46,889 nt of DNA from CAVLDP01 sp963661945 (lineage in GTDB: Bacteria; Bacillota; Clostridia; Lachnospirales; Lachnospiraceae). A program made the position numbers and the translations under genes. Of this stretch, positions 13,881-23,736 are shown piece after piece (position 1 is the stretch's first letter; each line of letters opens with the position of its first letter). Under the pieces are notes generated by a model. The model was not told where the DNA came from. It did no database searches and worked only from the letters and a program-made list of their open reading frames with translations. The stretch lies in assembly GCA_963661945.1 (NCBI GenBank), contig CAVLDP010000020.1, positions 1 through 46,889 on the forward strand. Reading direction: 5' to 3'.

Positions 13881-16800
13881 TCAATCTGTAAATATCTTGT
13901 TAAGCACTTCCGCTATTGCATCAATATTAATCGGCTTAATAATATGACCATTCATGCCAGCCTCAAAGGCCTTATGTCTGTCCTCATCGAATGCATTCGC
14001 CGTCATTGCCACAATTGGAATATTAGCCTTGGAATTGTCCGCAAGAGTTCGAATCTCTCGCGTTGCCGTATAACCATCCATCTTAGGCATCTGAATATCC
14101 ATAAGAATCAGGTCATAATATCCTGCCTGAGACTCATTGATGGTAGCAACAGCCTCATCACCATCGCAGACACTGTCAATTTGCATACCGGTCTCTTCCA
14201 GAAGTGCCGTCGCAATCTCACGATTAAGCTCATTATCTTCGACGAGAAGAACTCTCTTACCGCTGTAGTCATAGCCTGTATTCCCATCTTGAGTACGCAT
14301 CTTCTCATTTACCACAGGCTGAGTGAGAACCTCACGCAGCTCCGACATGAAGATTGGCTTTGATACAAAGGCAGTAACTCCTGCCTCTCTCGCCTCGTAT
14401 TCGAAATCACCCCACTCATAGGCAGTAAGAACGATGATTGGAATCTCTTCGCTTATCACCTTACGAATTCTACGAACCGTCTCAATTCCATTCATATCAG
14501 GCATCAGATAGTCGATAATATAGGCCTTGTACTCATCATTCATCTCAACTGCATCCTGGGCGCGAACGATAGCTTCCTTACCAGATGTCGTCCAATCAGG
14601 TCGCATAGAAATATCACGCAGCATCTTGCTGACGCTTCGACAGGTATTTAAGTCATCATCCACGACAAGAGCTCTGGCGCCGAGGAGTTCTTGGATCGGC
14701 TCATACTTCACTGGCTCACTGGCAAGACGAAGATCTATCGTCACCGTGAAGATAGAACCCTTGCCCTCTTCACTCTCTACGCGAATATCGCCACCCATCA
14801 GGTCTACGATATTCTTCGTGATTGCCATACCAAGGCCCGTGCCCTGAATACCACTAACCGTGGAAGAGTATTCTCTGGAGAAGGTCTCAAAGATATGGCC
14901 CAGGAATTCCTTGGACATACCGATACCATTATCCTTCACAGTGAATTCATAAGTCGTGTAGGCTCTTCTGCTGCACGGCTTCTCAATCAGGCGAATCATG
15001 ACATCTCCACCCGGCTGGGTATACTTGATGGCATTGCTTACGATATTGAGAAGCACCTGATTCAGTCTAAGCTTATCCGTAAGCACATCCTCATGGATAA
15101 CATCCTGCGTATCAATGAAGAGGTTCAGATTCTTCGAATCCACAAGTCCCTGAATCATGGTACGAAGATCATGAAGCACATCTGGAATATGAACCACCTT
15201 CTCATCCAGCTTCACCGTGCCGCTCTCAATACGACTCATATCAAGAATGTCATTAATGAGGCTGAGTAGATGCGTCGATGAGGTGCTAATCTTGGCCAGG
15301 TAATCCTGAACAAGCGCCTGATCCTCAATATGGGTCTGAGCCAGGGCTGTAAAACCAATGATTGCATTCATTGGAGTTCTGATATCATGGGACATGCTAT
15401 TTAAGAAGGTCGTCTTGGCCTTACTAGCCTGCTGAGCCGCAAGAAGTGCATGTGACAGCTGTTCCTGCTGCCTAATATCACGAATCTTCTCATCTGTGAT
15501 ATCACGTGCCACATAGAGAATCTCCCTCGCTACGCCATTCTCATCCCTATTCTTCACGATGAATCTCGCCTGGAGCCACTGACCATCCATGGACTTATAA
15601 TCCGTCGTCACCGTATCCACATTCTGAAGACGGTCAGCAAGTGTATTAAGATCCAGGAAACTCTCCATCGGTCCACGGTACTCTGGCAACATGAAGGAAT
15701 GGATAATCTTCTCCTTCACATCATCGAAGTTACCACTAGTCGATGCAACCTCGCTCATTAGTGGAACGCTTGTCAGAATATCATAGGCATGCGTATCGAT
15801 ATCTGCACGGAAAATGGTAGAATAAATTCTCGATAGCGAAGTAATCATCTCTGCGTGATCCTTCTCCTCCTGCAGACGAGCCTCGATTAGATGTCGCTCC
15901 TTCTCCTGCTGCTCCAGTTCACGAATCTTCTCCTCAGATATATCACGAACCACATAAAGAACTTCCTTCACAAGGCCATCGGCATCTCTTCTCTTTACAA
16001 CGAATCTGGCCTCTACCCATCTGTCATCCAGGGTCTTATAATGGGTAACTACCGTATTCGTATCCTTCAACCTGCGTGGCAGAGTATCGAAATCCAAGAA
16101 CTCGCTCATGGATTCCCTCATATCAGGTACTACAAAGGCAGAGAGCATCTTCTCTCTTGTCTCATTGAAATTTGCCTTCTTCGCACTAACAGAATCCATC
16201 AGCTTTACAGAGTTAAAAATCTCATACTCACGAGTATCCACATCTGCAAGAATAATACTCGAATAAATGGTAGAGAGGGCCTTAATAATCTCTGCATGTT
16301 CCTTCTCATCCTTGAGATATGCTTCCTCTAATTCTCTTTCCTTCTTCTGTCTCGCTTCCTGTTCTGCAACAATATCATCCACAATCTGGAAGCCAACTAC
16401 GACATTGTCCGTCTGACCAATTCTTCGAAAATCGTACTGATAATAATGTACCACCCCATCTTCGATATTCCGGTAATTTCCCGTACATCTACCCTTATCT
16501 AAGATAACTTCTTTGAGCTTCTTAATGCTTAGTGTATCCTTGATTCGCTTCTTATCATCTGGATGAACCGTCTCGCGAACCCAGCGATCAACAACCGCAT
16601 CAAATGGAAATGTGGCCTGTTCTACATCGCGAATTGCCCCCACCTTGTAATCGTCTGCCAGACGAATCACTTCAGCCATTCCAGTCGATAAATCGGCCAA
16701 AAATACATTACGAAAGCTTCCTGACAAGGCCTGAATAATGGCAAATTGATTGATCAGGTCCTCATCCTTCTTCTTCTCTTCTCGAACGAGCTGATCCACA

Positions 16801-17570
16801 TCATAGTGATAGCCGCGAAGAACATATCCGCCCTCGATAGCTCTCGCTGTACCACCACAACGCACATATCTCTCTCCAAGAGTAGGGTGCTTCCAGAGAT
16901 AGGTATTCTCATCAGATCCTACCATCTCCATCTTCTCTACACTATCAAGCACTGACTGCACATAGGACGGAACAATATTAGAGAACCAGGCATTATACAA
17001 TTCCTCTGGACTAAGATCCTCTTCCTCAACGCCCAGAAGAGAGAGCATAAGATCATCGCCCTCCATAGTTGGTTCCTTGCCATCGATTAGATAGATATTC
17101 CAGGTTCCCATCTCGGATGCAGCGATAATCTCTCGTATTTCCTCAAGTTCCTTAATATTACGAGCCTGCTTCTCCTCTTCCTTACGCTTCTTAACTACTT
17201 CCTTCTTAATATCCGAAAATGAGCAGGAGCAGACGCCTTCCTCTCCTACTGGATAGACATCCACATGCAAATACTGATCAATCTCCTCAGACAGCTCATC
17301 AACAGAGACAGGCTTGCCCTCAAAAGCAGCCTTGTAATAATATTTCAGCCACTTACGGCTACCATTTGGAAAAACATCATAGAAATGATGACCTATTAAC
17401 TCTTCCTTGGACTTGCCCTCAAGAATTGCCAGAGCATCATTACAATATAAGAAAACCCAATCCTTTGGCTTGCCGGCTTCATCAAGAATCAGTCGAATCA
17501 AGCAAAACGGATTGGGATTATAATCATTAATCGAAACAGAAAAATTGCCTAGTGAGTTTTCCTTTGTCAT
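13881..17570 (-). CDS. Soluble hybrid histidine kinase with multiple PAS units and two receiver domains
   Basis: The 1229-residue protein has no membrane segment or signal peptide. Reading from the N-terminus it has PAS (about 1-120), PAS (about 145-270), a YYQY-containing PAS-like unit (about 280-410), two near-duplicate PAS units (about 425-560 and 565-700), HisKA with His728 in SMSHDIRTP, HATPase_c (N box NAIKY, DNGIGM, GTGLGM), a receiver with Asp1020 (IIDYLMPDMNG) and a second receiver with Asp1158 (LMDIQMPKMDG). Both receivers look competent. It heads the operon with HPt and REC/HD-GYP, so it should feed c-di-GMP breakdown. The sensed signal is unknown but must be cytoplasmic or membrane-diffusible. 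The closest relative in the window is the kinase at 20874-23696. Confidence 0.95.
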   Translation of the reverse strand: MTKENSLGNFSVSINDYNPNPFCLIRLILDEAGKPKDWVFLYCNDALAILEGKSKEELIGHHFYDVFPNGSRKWLKYYYKAAFEGKPVSVDELSEEIDQYLHVDVYPVGEEGVCSCSFSDIKKEVVKKRKEEEKQARNIKELEEIREIIAASEMGTWNIYLIDGKEPTMEGDDLMLSLLGVEEEDLSPEELYNAWFSNIVPSYVQSVLDSVEKMEMVGSDENTYLWKHPTLGERYVRCGGTARAIEGGYVLRGYHYDVDQLVREEKKKDEDLINQFAIIQALSGSFRNVFLADLSTGMAEVIRLADDYKVGAIRDVEQATFPFDAVVDRWVRETVHPDDKKRIKDTLSIKKLKEVILDKGRCTGNYRNIEDGVVHYYQYDFRRIGQTDNVVVGFQIVDDIVAEQEARQKKERELEEAYLKDEKEHAEIIKALSTIYSSIILADVDTREYEIFNSVKLMDSVSAKKANFNETREKMLSAFVVPDMRESMSEFLDFDTLPRRLKDTNTVVTHYKTLDDRWVEARFVVKRRDADGLVKEVLYVVRDISEEKIRELEQQEKERHLIEARLQEEKDHAEMITSLSRIYSTIFRADIDTHAYDILTSVPLMSEVASTSGNFDDVKEKIIHSFMLPEYRGPMESFLDLNTLADRLQNVDTVTTDYKSMDGQWLQARFIVKNRDENGVAREILYVARDITDEKIRDIRQQEQLSHALLAAQQASKAKTTFLNSMSHDIRTPMNAIIGFTALAQTHIEDQALVQDYLAKISTSSTHLLSLINDILDMSRIESGTVKLDEKVVHIPDVLHDLRTMIQGLVDSKNLNLFIDTQDVIHEDVLTDKLRLNQVLLNIVSNAIKYTQPGGDVMIRLIEKPCSRRAYTTYEFTVKDNGIGMSKEFLGHIFETFSREYSSTVSGIQGTGLGMAITKNIVDLMGGDIRVESEEGKGSIFTVTIDLRLASEPVKYEPIQELLGARALVVDDDLNTCRSVSKMLRDISMRPDWTTSGKEAIVRAQDAVEMNDEYKAYIIDYLMPDMNGIETVRRIRKVISEEIPIIVLTAYEWGDFEYEAREAGVTAFVSKPIFMSELREVLTQPVVNEKMRTQDGNTGYDYSGKRVLLVEDNELNREIATALLEETGMQIDSVCDGDEAVATINESQAGYYDLILMDIQMPKMDGYTATREIRTLADNSKANIPIVAMTANAFDEDRHKAFEAGMNGHIIKPINIDAIAEVLNKIFTD

Positions 17571-17611
17571 GGTATAAGTCCCCCGAATCTAAATAGATAA
17601 TCTCACCATTA

Positions 17612-17640
17612 ATTAAACTACTTCTCACGCAAACTTGCAA
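17612..17640 (-). promoter_or_regulatory. Sigma-A promoter of the kinase-HPt-HD-GYP operon
   Basis: TTGCAA and TTTAAT are 17 nt apart on the minus strand, with the kinase ATG about 42 nt past the -10. It lies immediately after the tcdA stop codon; I see no terminator between tcdA and the kinase. Confidence 0.55.
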
Positions 17641-17645
17641 TAAGG

Positions 17646-18410
17646 CTATGGGCGATAAGGCTTTGTCAAATCATTTATCACCTCGGATGCTAAGATTAGA
17701 CCTGCAACAGCTGGTGCAAATGCCGTAGAGCCCGGAATATCTCGGCGCTCTGTGCACTTATGCTCGGCTCCAGGTGGGCAGATGCAGTTGCTTCTACAGG
17801 AAATTGACATGTCTTCAATTGGACGTGTCGGCTTCTCATCCGAATAAACCACCTTGAGATCCTTCACGCCCCGCTTCTTCATCTCCCGACGCATCACCTT
17901 GGCAAGGGGACACATGGTGGTCTTATAGATATCTGCCACGCGAAATCTGCTTGGATCAAGCTTATTGCCAGCTCCCATACAGCTAATCACGGGTACGGAC
18001 GCCTTCTTGGCTTGCATAATAATCTCAATCTTCGCTGTAACCGTATCTACCGCATCCACCACATAATCATAGGATGAGAAATCAAAATCAGCCGCATTCT
18101 CCGGCAGGAAGAAACACTGGTGCTTAACCACTTCAACGGATGGGTTAATCTCCTTCATCCGCTCTTCCATTACATCCACCTTGTACTTGCCGACGGTAGA
18201 ACGTGTCGCGATAATCTGTCGATTCAGATTGGTAAGGCAGACCTTATCATCATCAATTATGTCAAAATGTCCTATGCCAGAGCGCACCAGCGCCTCACAG
18301 ACATAGCCGCCAACTCCACCAATACCAAATATTGCAACACGCTTCGTAGAGAGAGCCTCCATTGCTTCCTTACCATATAATAACTCTGTTCTAGAGAATT
18401 GATTCAACAT
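17646..18410 (-). CDS. tcdA: tRNA threonylcarbamoyladenosine dehydratase TcdA (ThiF/HesA family)
   Basis: TcdA (CsdL) uses ATP to cyclise t6A37 in tRNA to the ct6A form. The 254-residue product has the E1-like Rossmann signature GIGGVG (29-34), the DDDKVCLTNLNRQ stretch (53-65) and SCMGAGNKLDP. The C-terminal CRSNCICPPGAEHKC region is longer in cysteines than in E. coli TcdA. Its ATG overlaps the end of the MATE gene by 7 nt. The general ThiF/MoeB/HesA fold is certain; TcdA is the best assignment because no ThiS- or MoaD-type partner is nearby. Confidence 0.9.
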   Translation of the reverse strand: MLNQFSRTELLYGKEAMEALSTKRVAIFGIGGVGGYVCEALVRSGIGHFDIIDDDKVCLTNLNRQIIATRSTVGKYKVDVMEERMKEINPSVEVVKHQCFFLPENAADFDFSSYDYVVDAVDTVTAKIEIIMQAKKASVPVISCMGAGNKLDPSRFRVADIYKTTMCPLAKVMRREMKKRGVKDLKVVYSDEKPTRPIEDMSISCRSNCICPPGAEHKCTERRDIPGSTAFAPAVAGLILASEVINDLTKPYRP

Positions 18411-19735
18411 AGACTAACCATCCATTTCCTTTTTCTAAATATCAGATATGATACCACTAGTCTAAAGATTTCTTCTGTAGTAAGCAAGGCATATACTCCA
18501 ACAATTCCAAAGTCAAGGACAAATGATGCAATCAGGCAAAGCGGAATTCCTATGCACCACGTTCCAACCGTATCGATAATCATAATAATCTTCGTATCTC
18601 CACCACTTCTTATGATGCCTCCGCCCAGAATCATGTTCTCCACCTTAATCGGTGCATATAGTGAGAACACAAGAAGAAGCATCCGCCCCATTTCCTTGAC
18701 CTCATCCTCCACCTGGTAGAGGGAAGTATATCCACTTGAAAGAAAGATCATCAAGGCTGAAACCAGAATAGAGCCAAGAAATCCCACAAGTATAATCTTC
18801 TTCGAAGTGAGATAGGCTTCGTCATATTCCTTTCTTCCAAGCAGCTTACCTACCATCACACCAGCAGCTGCAGACATTCCACTGAGTGCCCCGATCACAA
18901 GTCCCTGTATCGGGCTGGTAAGCGTATATGCTGCAAGGCTCTTCGTTCCAAGATGGCCATAAACAGAGGACTCCACATTCTGTCCTAAGCTCCACAAGAA
19001 TTCACTAAGAACGATTGGCAAGATCATCGTAAGATAACTCCTAAAGGTAATCTTTCGAAAATGAATATTCCATAAGACCTTATCCCGGTCCAGCCCGCAG
19101 CGCACCAGAAATCCCAGGCCAATAAATATCAGATTAAACACTTGCGATACAAGAGTAGCAATTGCAGCTCCTTGAATTCCCATACGTGGGCATCCGAATT
19201 TGCCAAAGATCAGGAGATAATTCAGACCGGTATTTAGGGCCACCGCGCCAAGGCTTGCAAGAAATGGAATGCCTGCATGCTCCTTGCACCGCATCCAGGC
19301 GGATAATATATTACTAATCGCCATAGGAATATAGGTAAAGGCTACCATTCGAAAATAGATTGTTCCGGAATCTACGATACGAAGATCCTCCGTATACAGC
19401 CCTAAGATTTGTCCAGGGAAGGCTCCTGCTGCGAAGAAAAATCCTGCTGCAAGAAGTATGCCAACGATTAGACTCACATTGAGGCTGCACCAAGCCTCTT
19501 CCCTATCCTCTGCTCCAAGAAACTGAGCAATCAAAATTCCCGCCACCGTACTCACAGCACCAAGAACCACTGAGAATATAAGTGAGAAATTGCCGCACAG
19601 GCCAACTGCCGATATATTAGCCTCTCCTAACTGCCCAATCATAATCTGGTCCACAATTGAGAAGGAGGATTGAAGCATACTCTGCAAAGTAACAGGTATT
19701 GCTATCTTACTAAGTGATTTCATGAATTCAGACAT
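18404..19735 (-). CDS. MATE family efflux transporter
   Basis: The 443-residue, 12-helix membrane protein begins with the MATE pattern AIPVTLQSMLQSSFSIVDQI, followed by VGLCGNFSLIFSVVLGAVS, and has an internal second half starting near FRSYLTMILPIVLSEFLWSLGQNVES. MATE carriers export cationic drugs or metabolites in exchange for Na+ or H+. It starts 3 nt after the LacI-type regulator gene and overlaps tcdA, so the regulator is likely to control it. The cargo is unknown. Confidence 0.94.
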   Translation of the reverse strand: MSEFMKSLSKIAIPVTLQSMLQSSFSIVDQIMIGQLGEANISAVGLCGNFSLIFSVVLGAVSTVAGILIAQFLGAEDREEAWCSLNVSLIVGILLAAGFFFAAGAFPGQILGLYTEDLRIVDSGTIYFRMVAFTYIPMAISNILSAWMRCKEHAGIPFLASLGAVALNTGLNYLLIFGKFGCPRMGIQGAAIATLVSQVFNLIFIGLGFLVRCGLDRDKVLWNIHFRKITFRSYLTMILPIVLSEFLWSLGQNVESSVYGHLGTKSLAAYTLTSPIQGLVIGALSGMSAAAGVMVGKLLGRKEYDEAYLTSKKIILVGFLGSILVSALMIFLSSGYTSLYQVEDEVKEMGRMLLLVFSLYAPIKVENMILGGGIIRSGGDTKIIMIIDTVGTWCIGIPLCLIASFVLDFGIVGVYALLTTEEIFRLVVSYLIFRKRKWMVSLC

Positions 19736-19738
19736 AAA

Positions 19739-20746
19739 TTAGGCCCTCGTGCTTTCTCTCTCCACCAGCGTAACCGGAAGAGTAATCACTGTCTCATAAT
19801 CCTCCCCATCTCGCATCGCTTCAAGCAAACGAATTGCATACCTTGCGCGAAGCGATGCTTCCTGATGAATCGTCGTAAGAGGTGGTTGGCAGGACATGCT
19901 TGCCCTGGTGTCATCAAACCCAATAATCTGAATATCCTCTGGCACTTGAATTCCCTTCCACTGAAGAAATCTCATGAATTCAATGGCATAGAAATCCGAT
20001 ACTGCAAAAACGGCCTGAATACCGCTCTCCAGCAAAGCAGGAAGCTTCTCCTCATAGAAATAAATACGTTTACTGCAAGCCTTGGGAATCTGCCAGCGAG
20101 TCACTTCTCCCGGCGAAAAAGCCTCTGTGAATCCATCAATTCTCTCCTGATCCATACAGATATAATTATCTGCAATACAGAGTGCCTTCTTATGGCCATG
20201 CTCCCTATAATATTTCCCAGCCTGATATCCGCCGTCGTAGTGATCAATTGCCAGATTCACCACCTTTGAACATTCCTCAAAATAACCATCATAGACTACA
20301 AAGGATATTCTCATCTGGCTTCTCAATCTCTCATAATCCGCCTGACAGAATCCCATGAGAATCAGGCCATCCATGTTCCACATAGAGGCAAAGGTCGGAA
20401 TATCATCAATCTCTGATGTTGTCTTAATCATCAGAAAATACCCTTTCTCATTTACCTCATGAGAGAGTGCATTCAGAGAAGACATCACAAATCCATCCTC
20501 TAGCACTCGACCTTCGTATTTCTCATTATCATTGACAACAAGGCCAATAATTCTGGAATTATTCCTGGCCAGTAGAATGCCAGCCATGTTCGGAATATAA
20601 CCAGACCTCTCTAATTCCTCTTCCACGCGCCTTACTGTCTCATCTGAGATTTTCTCCGTCTTTCCATGAATCACCTTGGATACCGTTGCTGTGCTAAGCC
20701 CCAGCGCATCTGCGATATCAGCGATTCGAATTCGCCTCTCTGCCAT
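19739..20746 (-). CDS. LacI/GalR family transcriptional regulator
   Basis: The 335-residue protein has the LacI helix-turn-helix at residues 5-30 (RIADIADALGLSTATVSKVIHG), a hinge helix (SGYIPNMAGILLARNNS) and a periplasmic-binding-protein-like effector domain ending VPEDIQIIGFDD and PPLTTIHQ. GGAGG precedes the ATG. It heads an operon with a MATE exporter rather than sugar genes, which is unusual for the family. The inverted repeat at 20795-20817, just upstream, may be its own operator. Confidence 0.95.
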   Translation of the reverse strand: MAERRIRIADIADALGLSTATVSKVIHGKTEKISDETVRRVEEELERSGYIPNMAGILLARNNSRIIGLVVNDNEKYEGRVLEDGFVMSSLNALSHEVNEKGYFLMIKTTSEIDDIPTFASMWNMDGLILMGFCQADYERLRSQMRISFVVYDGYFEECSKVVNLAIDHYDGGYQAGKYYREHGHKKALCIADNYICMDQERIDGFTEAFSPGEVTRWQIPKACSKRIYFYEEKLPALLESGIQAVFAVSDFYAIEFMRFLQWKGIQVPEDIQIIGFDDTRASMSCQPPLTTIHQEASLRARYAIRLLEAMRDGEDYETVITLPVTLVERESTRA

Positions 20747-20794
20747 ACCTCTCCTCTACCTCCGTTTTTCTGATTCCATAGTACAATAGGCATG

Positions 20795-20817
20795 GCGTTT
20801 TTTCACGGGTTAAACGC
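20795..20817. promoter_or_regulatory. Inverted repeat GCGTTT/AAACGC upstream of the LacI-type gene
   Basis: Six-base perfect arms with an 11-nt spacer lie 49-71 nt upstream of the regulator's start codon. Position suits autoregulation, but the centre lacks the CG step usual for LacI-family operators, so this is tentative. Confidence 0.35.
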
Positions 20818-20848
20818 ATAACCCCTCACAAAAAATGTGAGGGGTTAT
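20818..20848 (-). terminator. 12-bp hairpin after the second hybrid kinase gene
   Basis: Perfect arms ATAACCCCTCAC/GTGAGGGGTTAT enclose a 7-nt A-rich loop (T-rich on the minus strand), 26 nt after the kinase stop. There is no T-tract on the minus strand downstream of the stem, so termination may be inefficient and the hairpin may mainly protect the mRNA end. Confidence 0.6.
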
Positions 20849-20873
20849 TGTGCAATATTGCTAAATATTCTAT

Positions 20874-23696
20874 TTATTCGGCGAATAGTATATCGTCCAA
20901 AACTTCTGCCATAGCCTCTACATTAATTGGCTTGATAATATGACCATTCATTCCAGAATTAAAAGCCTTACGCTTATCCTCTTCAAAGGCATTGGCAGTC
21001 ATCGCAACAATCGGAATATTGGCCTTGCGATTATCCGGCAGCGTTCGGATCTCCCTGGTTGCCGTGTATCCGTCCATTCGTGGCATCTGAATATCCATAA
21101 GAATCAAATCATAGCGATCCGCTGGAGAATCTATAATCGCAGCAACCGCTTCATCGCCGTCAGTCACGCTGTCAATCTTCATGCCGGTTTCCTCCAGAAG
21201 TGCGGTAGCTATCTCACGATTCAATTCATTATCTTCCACGAGCAAGATTCGCTTGTCACTATAGTCATAAGACTCTCTTACGCTATTCTTCTCTGCCCCA
21301 GACTCTGGCATAGTATCCTGTGCAAGTAGAAGATCAAAGCAAACCGTAAATGTAGTCCCTTTTCCTTCCTCACTCTCTACCGTAATCTCTCCGCCCATCA
21401 TATCAACGATATTCTTAGTGATTGCCATACCAAGGCCAGTTCCTTGAATGCCACTAACCGTCGAAGAATGCTCTCGAGAGAAGGTATCAAAGATATGTCC
21501 TATAAATTCCTGCGACATACCAATTCCAGTATCCACAACTGTAAATTCATATCTGGCATAAGCCTTACGATTACATTGCTTCTCAGCAAGACAAATCCTG
21601 ACCTCTCCACCTGATGGTGTAAATTTCACAGCATTACTTGCAATATTAAGAAGCACCTGATTTAGTCTCAATTTGTCTGCAATCACATCCTCATGCTCTA
21701 CATCTTCCATATCAACAGACAACTTCAACTGGCTCTCCTCTGCCATGCCAAGCATCATCGTCTGAAGCTCCTCAAGAAGATCTGGCAAATGAATCGCATT
21801 CTCATCCAGTGTGACCGTACCACTCTCAATACGGCTCATATCGAGAACATCATTGATTAGACTAAGAAGATGTGCACTCGAAGTACTAATCTTGCCAAGA
21901 TATTCCTCCACCTTCTTTGGTTCATCCATGTGATTCTGTGCAAGAGATGTAAATCCAATAATGGCATTCATTGGCGTACGAATGTCATGGGACATGCTAT
22001 TTAGGAAGGTTGTCTTGGCAACACTCGCCTGCTCAGCGGCAGTCAAAGCATGCGCCAGGCTTTCCTGCTGCTGCAAGGTACGCATCTTCTCTGCGGTGAT
22101 ATCATTTACCACATAGAGAATCTCTCTGGCTCTACCCGCCTTGTCTCTTCGCTTGGCGATAAATCTCGCCTGCATCCATTGTCCGGTAGGGACCTTGTAA
22201 TCTGTTGCAATTGTGTTTACTCCATCAAGGCGGTCCGCCAGGGTATTAAGATCTAGGAACTCTCGAAGTGGTTCCCTATATTCCTCAGTCATGAAGTTCT
22301 CAATAATGATATCCGACACATCCTCAAAATCGCCTGTCCTAGGCACAGTCTCTGCCATAAGAGATTCACTATTTAGCACCTCATATTCATGCGTCTCTAT
22401 ATCTACGCGAATGATTGTAGAATATATGGTTGACAGGGAAGAAATCACCTCATTATGTTCTCTTTCCGCCCGTTCCACTTCCAGATGTTCTTCGATAATT
22501 GCATCAATATTCTGGAAACCGCATACAATAAATTCCGCGCCTTCCTTCTGACTGAGATTATATTGATAATAATGTACCTCACCATCGACCAGGATACGAT
22601 AATTACCAATATACTCGTCCTGATTCTTGAAAACTTCCCGCAGATGCTCTATACAGAGTCTATCGTGAAGCATCTCCTTGTCTTCCGGATGCACACGATC
22701 ACTAATATATTGATTCAGAATAGTTGGATAATCAAAGAATCTATGGTCCTCCTTGTCAAGACCCGATGTGATGTAGCCATCAAGCTTCAGAATCTTGGCT
22801 GTACCATCCTTGACATTAATCCAGAATATATTGAGGAAGCCTCTCGAAAGAGAATCAAAGATATCAAGCTGTTCCTTGATTATTTCATCCTGGTCCTGTC
22901 GCCCCTCTACAAATTCTGTAATATTCGTAAGAGTACCCTGATAGAAGATATTCTCCCCCGCAGTCACAAGAGACGTCGCATCAGATACCCAGATATAACC
23001 TGTCTTTGCCCTCATGCGATAGATGGCATCAAATACGACTTCCTCCTCCTCTCGATTCAGAAGTCCTACATAATCCTCTGCTTCCTCACGGTCCTTCGGA
23101 TGCAGCATATTGATGAATTTGTTGTCAAATTCCGTCTTAATCTCATCGCGCGTCCATCCAAACATATCCAGAAAACGATCGCTGACATAGAGAAAAGGAT
23201 ATCCCTCTTCGGCTGCACACCTATGATATCCTCCTGGCATATTCTCAATGGTAGACTTAGACAACTGATTCATGCGTTCCAGTTCTGCATGATGATCCAA
23301 GAACTCTGTCATATCATTGCAGACACTGATAATGGCAAGCCGTCCATCCTCTGCGGATACTACTTTGCCCTTATCTACCGTCCATATATAACTTCCATCC
23401 TTCTTTGGCATGCGATAGGTTATCTTGTAGGTCATCCCCTCATAGAAACCCCCATCATTGAGTTCATGACCTACGCGGTCCAAATCATCCGGATGAATGG
23501 TATTTGCCACCAAGCCATGGATTCCTGTAATCAGGTCATCAACATCCGTATAACCCAGCATGTGTGCCATCTTGTCATTGGCATAATAGATTGGGAACCC
23601 CTCTTCGCAGTAACCACCGATTGTGCCTACATCCTGCCCCTCGGATAGCTCAAGCATCAGCGTTTCCTTCTTCGCACTAGAAATATGTGTTAGCAT
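20874..23696 (-). CDS. Soluble hybrid histidine kinase with PAS units and one receiver domain
   Basis: This 940-residue protein starts at the ATG 23696 (AAGGGGAAGG 4 nt upstream; an in-frame ATG at 23714 precedes that site). It has two PAS domains (about 15-130 and 140-265), a YYQY PAS-like unit (about 275-410), one copy of the PAS unit found twice in the kinase at 13881 (about 415-545), HisKA with His570 (SMSHDIRTP), HATPase_c, and a receiver with Asp868 (LMDIQMPRMDG). No membrane segment. No HPt or separate regulator is adjacent, so it may share the HPt at 13445-13795. It lies 40 nt after the macrodomain gene with no terminator between, so it may belong to the Rrf2-controlled operon. Confidence 0.94.
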   Translation of the reverse strand: MLTHISSAKKETLMLELSEGQDVGTIGGYCEEGFPIYYANDKMAHMLGYTDVDDLITGIHGLVANTIHPDDLDRVGHELNDGGFYEGMTYKITYRMPKKDGSYIWTVDKGKVVSAEDGRLAIISVCNDMTEFLDHHAELERMNQLSKSTIENMPGGYHRCAAEEGYPFLYVSDRFLDMFGWTRDEIKTEFDNKFINMLHPKDREEAEDYVGLLNREEEEVVFDAIYRMRAKTGYIWVSDATSLVTAGENIFYQGTLTNITEFVEGRQDQDEIIKEQLDIFDSLSRGFLNIFWINVKDGTAKILKLDGYITSGLDKEDHRFFDYPTILNQYISDRVHPEDKEMLHDRLCIEHLREVFKNQDEYIGNYRILVDGEVHYYQYNLSQKEGAEFIVCGFQNIDAIIEEHLEVERAEREHNEVISSLSTIYSTIIRVDIETHEYEVLNSESLMAETVPRTGDFEDVSDIIIENFMTEEYREPLREFLDLNTLADRLDGVNTIATDYKVPTGQWMQARFIAKRRDKAGRAREILYVVNDITAEKMRTLQQQESLAHALTAAEQASVAKTTFLNSMSHDIRTPMNAIIGFTSLAQNHMDEPKKVEEYLGKISTSSAHLLSLINDVLDMSRIESGTVTLDENAIHLPDLLEELQTMMLGMAEESQLKLSVDMEDVEHEDVIADKLRLNQVLLNIASNAVKFTPSGGEVRICLAEKQCNRKAYARYEFTVVDTGIGMSQEFIGHIFDTFSREHSSTVSGIQGTGLGMAITKNIVDMMGGEITVESEEGKGTTFTVCFDLLLAQDTMPESGAEKNSVRESYDYSDKRILLVEDNELNREIATALLEETGMKIDSVTDGDEAVAAIIDSPADRYDLILMDIQMPRMDGYTATREIRTLPDNRKANIPIVAMTANAFEEDKRKAFNSGMNGHIIKPINVEAMAEVLDDILFAE

Positions 23697-23736
23697 ACAA
23701 CCTTCCCCTTTCACATATCTCCATTATGGCCTTAAA

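Noticed and set aside
22455..23648. Plus-strand open frame of 397 codons opposite the second hybrid kinase
   Set aside because: Antisense to well-supported PAS domains, rich in Ile/His/Leu as expected of a shadow frame.
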